A DNA stretch of 64,000 nucleotides from Mesostigma viride (lineage: Eukaryota; Streptophyta; Mesostigmatophyceae; Mesostigmatales; Mesostigmataceae), in assembly GCA_009746045.1 (NCBI GenBank), contig RPFO01000175.1, positions 1,832,898 through 1,896,897 on the forward strand, written 5' to 3'. The position numbers and the translations under genes are program-made. This document shows, in pieces, positions 32,513 through 40,647 of the stretch (positions within the stretch are counted from its first letter, which is position 1; each line of letters starts with the position of its first letter). Under the pieces are notes generated by a model. It saw only the letters and a list, made by a program, of their open reading frames with translations. It had not been told where the DNA came from and ran no database searches.

Positions 32513-33813
32513 TGATAGGAGAGAAGGGTTCGCAGCGCGGGCTCCGGCTCAGGTGCAAAGCGAACGAATTTATTAGGGGGACGGCCAAGCCTGGCAGCCA
32601 TACCTGAGCTGAAGTTGCCCCGGCGGATCCCCACACGTGCTGGGGAGCAGGTGACCGTCGATGCCGGTGGCGATGGCGGTGACGGCGGGGGCCGAGCAGG
32701 GGGCTGGGGCGCTGGCACGGCGGTATCCATGGGGGTCGCCGTCATTGGAGGAAGGTCCTGGCCGTTAATGCGGACGATGAAGACGCCATTAAAGAGGCGG
32801 GCATAGATGCTGCACCGTAGTTGCGGGTTGGCCTGCTTGGCTGCCCGAGCCTCGTGGACCTCCGGCCGGTTCAAAGCGGCAGCCCGGGCCTCAAGCTGCT
32901 CCGGGGTATAGTAATCGTCGATGCTCAGTTGGGTATCGTGGAGGTTCCGGCGGGCCTTCTGCACCTGCAGTTTGTCCTCCTTGCGGTGGAATTCCACCAA
33001 GACAGGGGCGGTGGGGCCGCCGAGCCGTCGTGCCGTTTTGATGACGACGCTTTGGGCCACGCCGAGCTTCCCCAGGAAGGGGTCGCCCCGGAGGTAGGTG
33101 CCCAGGCGTGCATCGTTGACGTTCGAGGGGACGCCACGTACCACAATACTGCATGAGCGAATGGGTTCGTGCATAGCATCCCTTGTGCTGGCCTTGACGG
33201 CTGTTTTGATTTCGTTGATGAGCTCCGTAGGGTTCTGAAGCGTGGCGGCATAGGTGGTCTTGGCAGGAGTTATGGAGGCGGCAAGTTGTTGCTGGAGCTG
33301 GTGGAGGAGCTGCTGCTGCTGCTGCAGCCCTGCTGCAATGTGGGTGATGGCGGAGTGGATGGAGGTGTCGGCGTGTGAGGAATGGGCGTGGTGGGTGGCG
33401 AGGTGGTTGTGGACAGGGTTGAGGGCAGCGTTGAGGAGGGGAGGGAGGCGATCGAAGCAGGTATTGGCGACTTGCTTGGCGGTGATGTTGATGGCGGCCG
33501 CAACAGTGGGGTCGGCTCCCACGTCCAGAGAGGCCATGACAAAGCTCTCAAGGGCGCTGTCGGAAAGACGGGAGCACGTCCACCAGACTGCGAGGCAGAG
33601 GTCAGTGTCGTCGGGGTCGTCGTGGAGAAAGTCCGACAGGTGGGTAACCTTTTGGTTGCAGTCCCGGATCTCGCACTTTTTCTCGGCAGCCAGGTGCAGG
33701 ATGGTGAGGGCGGCAGCTCGGGACAGGCGCATGATGGCGTTAAGGCCTGGCCATTTGCCAGGTAAAAATGCGGCAGCTTCCTCGGCAGAAAAGGCCTCCT
33801 CGCGGGTATCCAT
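32509..33813 (-). CDS. LINE A ORF1 protein (RNA-binding, RRM-like)
   Basis: The 434-residue frame starts at the ATG at 33,813 (MDTREEAFSAEEAAAF); the open frame upstream is antisense to the neighbouring element and is not part of it. A helical N-terminal region is followed by a Gln-rich coiled coil (LQQQQQLLHQLQQQL, about residues 160-180), then an RRM-like domain (CSIVVRGVPSNVNDARLG, about 218-236) and a C-terminal domain with QKARRNLHDTQLSIDDYYT. It ends in a Pro-rich tail. L1-type ORF1 proteins trimerise and coat element RNA. The stop TGA overlaps the ORF2 start as ATGA, which would suit termination-reinitiation of translation. Confidence 0.75.
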   Translation of the reverse strand: MDTREEAFSAEEAAAFLPGKWPGLNAIMRLSRAAALTILHLAAEKKCEIRDCNQKVTHLSDFLHDDPDDTDLCLAVWWTCSRLSDSALESFVMASLDVGADPTVAAAINITAKQVANTCFDRLPPLLNAALNPVHNHLATHHAHSSHADTSIHSAITHIAAGLQQQQQLLHQLQQQLAASITPAKTTYAATLQNPTELINEIKTAVKASTRDAMHEPIRSCSIVVRGVPSNVNDARLGTYLRGDPFLGKLGVAQSVVIKTARRLGGPTAPVLVEFHRKEDKLQVQKARRNLHDTQLSIDDYYTPEQLEARAAALNRPEVHEARAAKQANPQLRCSIYARLFNGVFIVRINGQDLPPMTATPMDTAVPAPQPPARPPPSPPSPPASTVTCSPARVGIRRGNFSSGMAARLGRPPNKFVRFAPEPEPALRTLLSYQ

Positions 33814-33883
33814 GGCAGGGTCGCGGTTCGGCGGAGCGGTGGAGTGGAGCGGCTGGATGTTGACAGTGGCGTCGAGCTTGCCA

Positions 33884-34323
33884 AGCGCAGCCTTAACGTC
33901 ATTGTCAAGAACGTCGACATGGAGGAAGGTGAGAATTCCGAGAAGCTTGCACGTGCGTTTGAGAGAGAAATTCTTAGTCGCATGGGCCTTACTGGTGAGA
34001 TCGAGCTGGTCGCCCACCGCCTTCCCCGCGCGCGGGGTAAGGCAGGGCCGCCCCCGCTCCTTCTCACCTTTAAGAACCCGGCGGACAAGATTTCTTAAAT
34101 TCTCCGACGCCGCAAGCGGCTCGAGAAGACTCTCTTCACCCTTGACGACGACTTGACCCTGGCGCAGCAACAACGGCGACGGGAGCTATGGCCGACCTAC
34201 CTCCAGCTCCGGCAGACCAAGGCGGGGCAGCCGGTGTACTGGAAGGGGGCGGCCATCTACGTCGGCCACAAGCCCTGGCAGGCGACCCCCGCGGCCCCAA
34301 CGACTCCAAACGCCCCAGCTTAG
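33884..34323 (+). pseudogene. RRM/C-terminal part of the copy C ORF1 protein
   Basis: Continues the copy C protein after the LINE A insertion: AKRSLNVIVKNVDMEEGENS, REILSRMGLTGEIELV, then the RRRKRLEK and LTLAQQQRRREL motifs, ending at TAG 34,321-34,323. A small insertion near 34,095 (CTTAAATTC instead of CTTTTC) adds a stop. The trailer follows to 34,763. Confidence 0.6.
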
Positions 34324-34888
34324 GGAATACAGCAGTAGTAGTGTAGAATAGATAGACCGTGGCCTTGTACATGTAAGCCTCCTACAGGCTCTATACCAGC
34401 TGACTCACGAGTCTCCCTTAGCCATGCACATGTGTGCCTATGATGTGCCACACTCCAGATGATGCCTAGCCTTATTTAGTAATGTTGTGCCCATGCAGGC
34501 AGTAACTCTCTGCTGCATGAGATGCCATGCCCTAGCTTTTTGTATAGCCATGCTGATCTTCCCCCCATGACAGGCTCCCCCTTCGCTGGGCATAGCTTGA
34601 AGACCATGGGGATGCAAGTGCCCTGGTGCACCTAGAGCAAGGGTCCTTTACATTCCCACCCTTGCAGGAAGTAGCTTAGAATGTATTATAGGCCATATGC
34701 CCCTTCTCTGGGCTATGTGCTACATATACTCCCAACGGAGTTATGTTCCTAATTAATTAATTAAGTAGCTTCCATCATCATTCCGTCATCATTCCGTCAT
34801 CGCGACTAGGAGAAGTGCACCACCCTTATGCTGGCATCTGCCACCCCTATAGTGACCCTATAGTGACCGCGGCCTAGGATGGGTCTCA

Positions 34889-34918
34889 CCCTAAGCCCTA
34901 AACCCTAAAACCCTAAAC
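34889..34918 (+). repeat. Telomere-like CCCTAA(A) repeats in the left TIR
   Basis: Four tandem CCCTAA-type units (CCCTAAG, CCCTAAA, CCCTAAAA, CCCTAAA) lie 125 bp from the element end and are mirrored in the right TIR. Plant and many algal telomeres use CCCTAAA or CCCTAAAA units. Confidence 0.75.
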
Positions 34919-35035
34919 CACTTGCAAAAACAGAAGTGCCCCCCTGCCACCACTGCTCACCAGGTTGTGATATTTAGGCTGGCATCTGTCACCACCCCGG
35001 CAGTTGTGATGGTGTGTTTGGGGTGTGACAAGGAT

Positions 35036-35411
35036 GGCGAAAAATTGTCCTTAGTTACTCTTAAGAGAAAGAACGGACAATTTTTCGCCACCCGCCACCC
35101 CTTGGCGCGGGTCATGGGAGGTGTTTTGTCAAGGTGTGAGAGTGATGGCGAAAAATTGTCCTTAGTTACTCTTAAGAGAAAGAACGGACAATTTTTCGCC
35201 ACCCTGCCACCCCTTGGCGCGGGTCATAGGAGGTGTTTTGTCAAGGTGTGAGAGTGATGGCGAAAAATTGTCCTTAGTTACTCTTAAGAGAAAGAACGGA
35301 CAATTTTTCGCCACCCCCCCCACTGGCCGGCGCTGAGGTGGCGTGGGTTGTTGGATGTGGCGAAAAATTGCACGTACTTACTCTTAAGAAAAGACCGCCC
35401 AATTTTTCGCC
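35036..35411 (+). repeat. Array of four tandem hairpins in the left TIR
   Basis: Hairpins at 35,036-35,089, 35,147-35,200, 35,259-35,312 and 35,359-35,411, with a 100-112 bp period. Each has a 15-bp stem (GGCGAAAAATTGTCC / GGACAATTTTTCGCC) around a 24-base loop that holds a second palindrome (CTCTTAAGAG). The fourth has a variant stem and loop with compensating changes (TTGCACG / CGCCCAA only partly paired). The repeats are separated by a conserved GGCGCGGGTCAT..GAGGTG block. This is a candidate origin or protein-binding array. Confidence 0.9.
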
Positions 35412-35578
35412 ATGTCCTCGCAGGGTGAGGGAGCCGGCGAGGGCCGCGCGGCGGGGTGTGACCGGAACCGGATCGACGTCTACTCGAAGACGAGGAGACA
35501 GTGAGCGCGACGTCTTGGAGGTTGTAAACCGTTTTTACAAAGAAATGCATGGCAGAAAAACAGGCTTTAATATTAAAA

Positions 35579-36355
35579 CTACTTATCCGCTCCCTGCAGG
35601 AAAGGAGCGATTTCATCCATCGACAGGCCAGACAACGACGTGATCGAATAATCCTTCTCATCGCCCCACCACGAGGGTTTATACCTATCAAGAAACGCAT
35701 GCATGTCCGCCTTCGAAATTTCCAAGCAACCACCGCCACGGCTATTGCCCTTCGCCCCCTTGGCATAAATTCCTAGAGTCGGGTTCAACAAGCTGTTGAT
35801 GAGACCGCTGCATTGCGCAAAAGACAAACTACCAGCCTCGCCTGCCCTCCGCCGGTATCCAAATGTTGAGCGCATGAACCAGGCCTTGTCGGCAATTTCG
35901 CTATCAATTTTATTCCCTAGTGCAATCGTCTCGTCGCGCGTCAACTTCATTGTGAGATTGGACGGATCAGCCGTCGTGATGAAGTCGATGATAGGCGTCC
36001 CTTCTAGTAGCTTGAGCGTAATGGCCAGAGACTGTGCTAGTCCAAAACGAGAATACGCCTTCAAATCAAACAAGGACTCTGACTTCTGCAGAATCAACAG
36101 ATTGTCTCTAAAATGCTCCTTGGTTCCTAGTCCCGTCAACTTCGAATATTGCCGAACGCCAACGTACGCCTTCCTCCCCATCTCCTTGTCCAGAATTTGA
36201 GGGAGCTCGTCGTCGATGAGATCATACGGAATCTCGTACAACCGATGAGTCAATTCGTACACCGCCTTCAGACGCATTTCGTACGGTGAAAGTGGAACCG
36301 TGCCGCCGATTCTCCCCTCTAGATCCTTGTACTCCTCCTCGCTCAGAAGCACCAC
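35579..36355 (-). CDS. Likely C-terminal part of the primase-helicase (or separate small protein)
   Basis: The open frame of 258 codons (first in-frame ATG at 36,277) continues upstream without a stop into the helicase gene in another frame. The helicase frame ends only 24 bp away, right after a C6 run near 36,400. One extra C there would join the two frames into a protein of roughly 1,190 residues. The sequence (LRLKAVYELTHRL region, LGTKEHFRDNLLILQKSES, LTRDETIALGNKIDSEIADK) is soluble and charged, with no motif I recognise. A missing base in the assembly is the simplest explanation; a programmed frameshift or an independent gene starting at 36,277 is possible. Confidence 0.6.
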   Translation of the reverse strand: MVLLSEEEYKDLEGRIGGTVPLSPYEMRLKAVYELTHRLYEIPYDLIDDELPQILDKEMGRKAYVGVRQYSKLTGLGTKEHFRDNLLILQKSESLFDLKAYSRFGLAQSLAITLKLLEGTPIIDFITTADPSNLTMKLTRDETIALGNKIDSEIADKAWFMRSTFGYRRRAGEAGSLSFAQCSGLINSLLNPTLGIYAKGAKGNSRGGGCLEISKADMHAFLDRYKPSWWGDEKDYSITSLSGLSMDEIAPFLQGADK

Positions 36356-36378
36356 CTCCCTGTCCTTGTCTGGATCTT

Positions 36379-39165
36379 CTAGTACCGGAAGCGGGGGGCG
36401 TCGATGTCCCCCAACTCCTCCACTGCCGACACCTCCACGCCGTAGTCCTCCGTCAGTATCTTGATGAGATTTCCCTTGTAATGGGACCTCGACACCGCGA
36501 GATCTTGCTGGTTCCGGCAGAAGAGGCGGAATTTGGGACAGTTTCTGTCATAGATACGCGACTTGTCCGCGCTCCAGTCGCAGACTACGTCGGCGTTGTC
36601 GAACAGCAGCTGGATGAGCGCAGTGTCCCCCGCGATCATGTTCTCGACGATCGTACCGTAGTCCGTTGGAGGCCTGTCAAGAAGCGAAGTCGTGTCTCGA
36701 TAGAAGATGACCATCTCTCCCTTGACTAAGTGGCGCACCCTGAAAATTTGCTGGAGGGTTGTCGTGTAGCTCGCGTAGTGGTCCCCGTTGATGAAGAGTC
36801 CCACCATGCTGTCGAACGTGTGCTCCGTGTAGCTGACTCCAACCGTGATCGTGGGGCTGAAGATCAAAAAGTCCAAGTCAGCCCACGCAGCATTCGCGCC
36901 AAACTCCAGATCCTCCTTGCTCGTCAGACTAGTGTAGAGACGCCCGTTCTTGCGCTTGTCGATGAAGGGTTTGAGTGCCTCATACGCCATGGCGGCCTCT
37001 TTTTTGCCAGACATTGGGCAGAAAATCCTCTCTCCGGCCTCTATCCTCCTCTCACACTCAGTAACAAACCTGTCCACGCAGACCTTTCGCCAGTTCTTTT
37101 CTGATGTCACATCCACCCATCGCAGAGTCCTGTTGGTAGGGCGCCGGAAGGTGTTGCAATCCACCTCCATAGTATCCGCCGCGCGATAGGCCGCTATGAA
37201 CTCGTATACCTTTCGAGTAACGGTAGCGTCTAGCGCAATCACGACCTTGGACATCTCAATGAGCCTGATGAACTTCCTCAACACCTCGCGCTTGTATTTC
37301 ATGTGGCCCTGCGAAATCGCGGTGAGGGTGTTATATATTTCGTCTAGGATGAGGAGATCGAACGGTTGGTCTGTGACGCGCAAGATGCTGTTAAGAACGA
37401 CCAGCACCCTGTCATCAGACATCATTCCCTTCGGACCGCTGAGGTAGTGACGGAAATTCGGGTCATTGGACAAGATATGGAACGCGTTGTCCTCCCATGC
37501 AATCGTCCTCCCGCGCTCGCCAAGAGACTTGTAGTTGCGATCCTCCTCCTTGGACAGGCTGATGTTAGCCACCATGCAGCACACGCGGATACCTGGATCC
37601 CTCCTCACCGCCTCGTTGACGAGTTCACGAATCCTCTCAGATTTACCTGTCCCGCAGTTGGACTGGACGAGGATGGTGCTCTTGTGCGGGCCTCTAAATA
37701 GCGCATCCCAGCTGAAAGGCCTGATTTTCTCGGACGAGTACGTGTGAGTGAACGGCACTTTGTCCGAGTCCGCGAGCTTCATCACGGGCGGGGAGATCTC
37801 GATGAATCGGTGCTGTGAGTCCTGGTGGCATCTGTACTGTACAGCGCCATTAGGGAGTAGCAGGTTATAAGGCCCGTTGTTGTCGTGTATCTTGAGGCAG
37901 ATCCTGCATAACGGATCCACAGAGTCGACGGAGTACTTGACGAACGTTGCGACACCTCGATCGGATTCTTTACAGGTTGTGCGCATATACTTGCATCCAG
38001 GCGAAAACTTTTTCATTGCTTCGATGGATGGCGAGATGTCCAGGCCCCGAGGTGGTGGGATAGTCTTCCCATACCCTCGAAACACTGTATGGCTCGTTTC
38101 GGATAGTTCCGCATCATCGACATGGGGGAGCCGGGTCAGTCCCTCTTCGTTGAAGACAGTCACCAAATATTCGCCGACGTCGGAACTACCCCCTGGGACT
38201 GGGCGGAGGTACGCGTCCTCGCCGCTGTCTCCGCGCTTCTTCATCCCTATCATGCGAAAGGCCCGGTACCTCGAATAGATCATTCTATCGTAGCAAAACT
38301 TGATGTCGTGTTTAGGCGCCCAAACGCCAGTTGTTTTCTCCACAATCGGGTTCCCGTTCGCGTGCATGTCCTCCCAATCCTCTTTCGAGTGCTGGGACTT
38401 GACGAGTCTCTGGCACACCTCAGACTGATATCCTGAAGATAAATCCATCGCGCACTGAAGAAGAAACGACTGAAAAAGCTCTCCCATCTTGACACGATCC
38501 TCCATTGTCGGGATGTAGATCGTCGGCACCGTGACATGAACAGAGTTCTTGAAAATGCCGCTCCTGACGCGATGGCCAATAAGGACCCGCATATCTCGCT
38601 CTTCCTCGACATTTATCTCGTACACGTCGTTGAAGAACATGGATATGGCCGCTTTTGCGTACTTCTCCAGCTGGTAGTCGATGGGTTCTTCCGTTTCCCA
38701 GTCAAAATCGAAATATGGGACGACGCTCACGTCGGGGGATAGAATTTCTAGCAAATGCGGATCGCTTGTTGATAACTCCGCATGGGTCTTGATCAAGTCC
38801 TCCCTGCACCCGAAAGCGGCATACATGTTCGTTTTTTTGTACGTGTTCAGCGCCATGATGTACTTCATCCCACGAGAGCGACCATACGCCTCCGAAGCGT
38901 CTTGGGGTTTTTCCTCTTCGTACGAGTACATCACCCCTGGCGTCCGAGCAAAGAAAGGCGTATCTTTCGACGCGAACCACAGAGGAACAAATTCCGCGGC
39001 GGTCGACATCTTAGAGGTTGTGTGAGCGCAAGAGTGTGGATTGTCGTGGGAGAGTCCGCCTTTATTCCCGTGGGAGATCTCCCACGAGGAATCGAATCGT
39101 GTCGGCTTGTCGGTTACGTCGTGTCGGTCGACCGTGTCGTCATGCAGGTTGAAGTTCGAGACCAT
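36379..39165 (-). CDS. Archaeo-eukaryotic primase fused to UL9-like superfamily 2 helicase
   Basis: 928 codons from the ATG at 39,165; a second ATG at 39,009 (MSTAAEFVPLWFASKD) may be the true start. The primase half has PYFDFDWETEE (DxD metal site, about residue 150), FKNSVHVTVP (sxH motif) and YDRMIYSRYRAFRM. A cysteine/histidine cluster follows (CRICLKIHDN ... YRCHQDSQHRF). The helicase half has Walker A SNCGTGKSERIREL (about 505), Walker B LLILDEIYNTL (about 607), VIALDATVT (about 643) and a motif VI-like LQQIFRVRHL (about 805). This is the layout of herpesvirus origin-binding (UL9-type) helicases joined to a herpes/pox-type primase, known also from some giant and asfar-like viruses. Role: initiation and priming of viral DNA synthesis in the nucleus. 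The C-terminal end appears frameshifted into the next frame. Confidence 0.8.
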   Translation of the reverse strand: MVSNFNLHDDTVDRHDVTDKPTRFDSSWEISHGNKGGLSHDNPHSCAHTTSKMSTAAEFVPLWFASKDTPFFARTPGVMYSYEEEKPQDASEAYGRSRGMKYIMALNTYKKTNMYAAFGCREDLIKTHAELSTSDPHLLEILSPDVSVVPYFDFDWETEEPIDYQLEKYAKAAISMFFNDVYEINVEEERDMRVLIGHRVRSGIFKNSVHVTVPTIYIPTMEDRVKMGELFQSFLLQCAMDLSSGYQSEVCQRLVKSQHSKEDWEDMHANGNPIVEKTTGVWAPKHDIKFCYDRMIYSRYRAFRMIGMKKRGDSGEDAYLRPVPGGSSDVGEYLVTVFNEEGLTRLPHVDDAELSETSHTVFRGYGKTIPPPRGLDISPSIEAMKKFSPGCKYMRTTCKESDRGVATFVKYSVDSVDPLCRICLKIHDNNGPYNLLLPNGAVQYRCHQDSQHRFIEISPPVMKLADSDKVPFTHTYSSEKIRPFSWDALFRGPHKSTILVQSNCGTGKSERIRELVNEAVRRDPGIRVCCMVANISLSKEEDRNYKSLGERGRTIAWEDNAFHILSNDPNFRHYLSGPKGMMSDDRVLVVLNSILRVTDQPFDLLILDEIYNTLTAISQGHMKYKREVLRKFIRLIEMSKVVIALDATVTRKVYEFIAAYRAADTMEVDCNTFRRPTNRTLRWVDVTSEKNWRKVCVDRFVTECERRIEAGERIFCPMSGKKEAAMAYEALKPFIDKRKNGRLYTSLTSKEDLEFGANAAWADLDFLIFSPTITVGVSYTEHTFDSMVGLFINGDHYASYTTTLQQIFRVRHLVKGEMVIFYRDTTSLLDRPPTDYGTIVENMIAGDTALIQLLFDNADVVCDWSADKSRIYDRNCPKFRLFCRNQQDLAVSRSHYKGNLIKILTEDYGVEVSAVEELGDIDAPRFRY

Positions 39166-39363
39166 TCTGGAAGGTTGTATACCGTATGCTTAGAAAAAAA
39201 AAGTTTCGATTAAAAAATTTCAGTTCGTTTAAAAACCACATAAACCCTCGAACCTCGACCCTCAAGAAAAATGGTCCCATGGAACTTTTTTATTTCCTGT
39301 ATAATGCATGCGGTTTAGGATATCATTTTCGACATTCATGAAAATTTCCCACGGGAAAACTGT
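39166..39363 (-). promoter_or_regulatory. AT-rich intergenic region, probable promoter of the primase-helicase
   Basis: 198 bp between the recombinase stop and the primase-helicase start. Long A and T runs (AAAAAAAAAG, TTAAAAAATTT) and CCCACGGGAAAA/CCCATGG motifs are present; a related CCCGTGGGAGATCTCCCACG palindrome lies inside the possible 5' leader at about 39,070. The promoter role is inference from position. Confidence 0.35.
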
Positions 39364-40647
39364 CTACTTTTTCCTCGGCCTCAGCCGACGTCCGCCAGTC
39401 TCGCCGCCCTGAGGAGAGGGGCCCCCCGCCTGCCGCTCGTAAACGGCTCCTGTAAGTACGTCGTGCCCCATCAAGTCACCAGCCCATTTTCGCTTTTTCC
39501 ACGAAGCGCCCTTCAGGAAACGGGTGATGTACGCCTGCCTCGTTGCATCAATGCCGTGGTAGATGCGGTTGTACTTCGCAGAATAATACTCGTGCTTCAT
39601 GTATTCGCCTGGATTTTTTGGGTCCTCGAACACGTACTTCTGATGAGCTCGAGCCTGCAACGCGTTAATCAGCTTCTTGTACCCGTCTGGAATTTGGTAG
39701 TCGTACGTGCCGTACGTCTCTGCCGTCTTAAAACGTTGAATTATCATGCGGCGCTCGCTCGGAATGTATCCGTTCTCGTGTGGCTCGAGCTCGCTGATAG
39801 AACTGACAACGCGCATTTTGTCGTGGTCGTACCTGGTTGGTGGCAGTTTCTCGCCGGACAGGTAAATAAGACCCATCAAAGCGGCGTCAGACGTAGGGTC
39901 CTTTTTGTACTCGGCGGCGGCGATCCGCTGGAGCTGCTCGTACGTATACCTCAGTGGCTTGCTCTCGGCCCTGTCGAATTTCCTGTCGAGGTCGCCGACC
40001 TTCAGCTCATTGACTCGAGCAGCGTACGCGTCCGTCACGTCGCGTGGGAGCCTCTTTTCAGGTGGCATCATTCGATTCACCCCGTTTATCACTCCGAGCA
40101 AGTTCTTCTCGTTCTCCCTCCACGCATCCTCTTTCGAGTGTGCGAGCTTGCGTTTGGGTTCCGAGGTTTCGTGGACGACGCGCAGGACACGGGCGGTGTC
40201 GGCGAGGCAGTCGACTGATTCGTCCTGCGAGCACCCCAGCCTGTCGAGGAGAACTCGGAGCCTGCCGATGTACCCCTTCGCGGTTTTGCGCGTCGCCCCG
40301 CGCTCTCTCGAGGGCCTGCCAGGCTCGTGATGCTCTGGCCGGGCATCCGCTGCGGCGACGGCCTCGTCGAAGGTCCAGTATCGTCCATCAGTAGGTCGCG
40401 CAGGCGGTTCCTCGTGGTGCGGTGGCTCCGGCGAGGGTGGAGAGGTCGCCTGCAAGCCGATTTTTTCAGCGCACTCGGGGTTATTTGCGATCCATCGGTC
40501 ACTGGGATTCCAGACGCCCTTCTTGACCTTGCTTTTCGCCGAGATGCAGTTCGTCTGGTCGCGGGCGATTGCTCGCCTCTTCGCCTGGGCCCGTCGCCAT
40601 TGCTCGCGACGCTCCTCTACGGTCACCGTCATCTGATGACTGAACAT
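39364..40647 (-). CDS. Tyrosine recombinase/integrase
   Basis: 427 codons. The N-terminal third is variable and Pro-rich. A SAM-like helical domain follows (GYIGRLRVLLDRLGCSQD), then the catalytic domain from about residue 240 (PLRYTYEQLQRIAAAEYKKD, ALMGLIYLSGEK). Catalytic positions that can be matched are Lys in RFKTAETYGT, Arg in GIDATRQAYITRFL, His in DLMGHDVLTG and the Tyr nucleophile in GAVYERQ. The first His of the usual HxxR box appears to be Asp (DATR), and the first Arg is not clear in LSGEKLPPTR. Tyrosine recombinases integrate many PLVs and virophages. Ends in a basic RRLRPRKK tail. Confidence 0.75.
   Translation of the reverse strand: MFSHQMTVTVEERREQWRRAQAKRRAIARDQTNCISAKSKVKKGVWNPSDRWIANNPECAEKIGLQATSPPSPEPPHHEEPPARPTDGRYWTFDEAVAAADARPEHHEPGRPSRERGATRKTAKGYIGRLRVLLDRLGCSQDESVDCLADTARVLRVVHETSEPKRKLAHSKEDAWRENEKNLLGVINGVNRMMPPEKRLPRDVTDAYAARVNELKVGDLDRKFDRAESKPLRYTYEQLQRIAAAEYKKDPTSDAALMGLIYLSGEKLPPTRYDHDKMRVVSSISELEPHENGYIPSERRMIIQRFKTAETYGTYDYQIPDGYKKLINALQARAHQKYVFEDPKNPGEYMKHEYYSAKYNRIYHGIDATRQAYITRFLKGASWKKRKWAGDLMGHDVLTGAVYERQAGGPSPQGGETGGRRLRPRKK

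Larger units (their letters stand above)
28785..33872 (-). mobile_element. Full-length non-LTR retrotransposon, LINE A copy 1
   Basis: Two frames (ORF1, then ORF2 with endonuclease and reverse transcriptase), a 3' trailer with the perfect-arm hairpin CACGTGACGCAGTCACGTG, and an ATTA microsatellite tail. The 11 bp CGAGCTTGCCA occur on both sides (28,774-28,784 and 33,873-33,883) as the target duplication inside ORF1-only copy C. The short 5' leader (about 60 bp before ORF1) and complete ORF1 indicate a near full-length insertion of about 5.1 kb. Confidence 0.9.
25738..34763 (+). mobile_element. ORF1-only element, copy C (carries two later insertions)
   Basis: Segments 25,738-26,780, 28,695-28,784 and 33,884-34,763 form one element when a TTAA transposon (26,781-28,694) and a full-length LINE (28,785-33,872) are taken out. 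It runs from the conserved leader to the ATTA microsatellite tail at 34,751-34,763. The integrated virus begins right there. The order of events is element C first, then the two insertions and the virus. Confidence 0.75.
34764..35460 (+). repeat. PLV left terminal inverted repeat
   Basis: 697 bp, reverse complement of 58,113-58,808. By eye the two differ by one substitution (near 35,250 against 58,325) and one base in a C run (8 C at 35,324-35,331 against 7 at the partner). It contains a telomere-like motif and a four-hairpin array. Frames read across it (for example 34,922-35,251) are artefacts of the tandem repeats. Confidence 0.95.

Noticed and set aside
33254..34156. 300-codon plus-strand frame opposite LINE A ORF1
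   Set aside because: Antisense shadow of a GC-rich ORF1; poly-Cys/Ser/Trp runs, no conserved motif.
33814..34173. N-terminal 120 codons of the long minus-strand frame joined to LINE A ORF1
   Set aside because: This part is antisense to ORF1-only copy C and lies outside the LINE A target duplication, so ORF1 starts at 33,813.
34889..34918. Chromosome end or interstitial telomere
   Set aside because: Only four units, present symmetrically in both viral TIRs, with normal repeat DNA on either side.
34922..35251. Open frames inside the viral TIRs (also 58,092-58,650)
   Set aside because: The frames follow the tandem hairpin units and repeat the same peptide; the DNA is better explained as a structural terminal repeat.
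35036..35411. CRISPR-like array of regularly spaced palindromes
   Set aside because: The spacers are also repeated, the unit is 100-112 bp, no cas genes exist and the context is a eukaryotic viral TIR.
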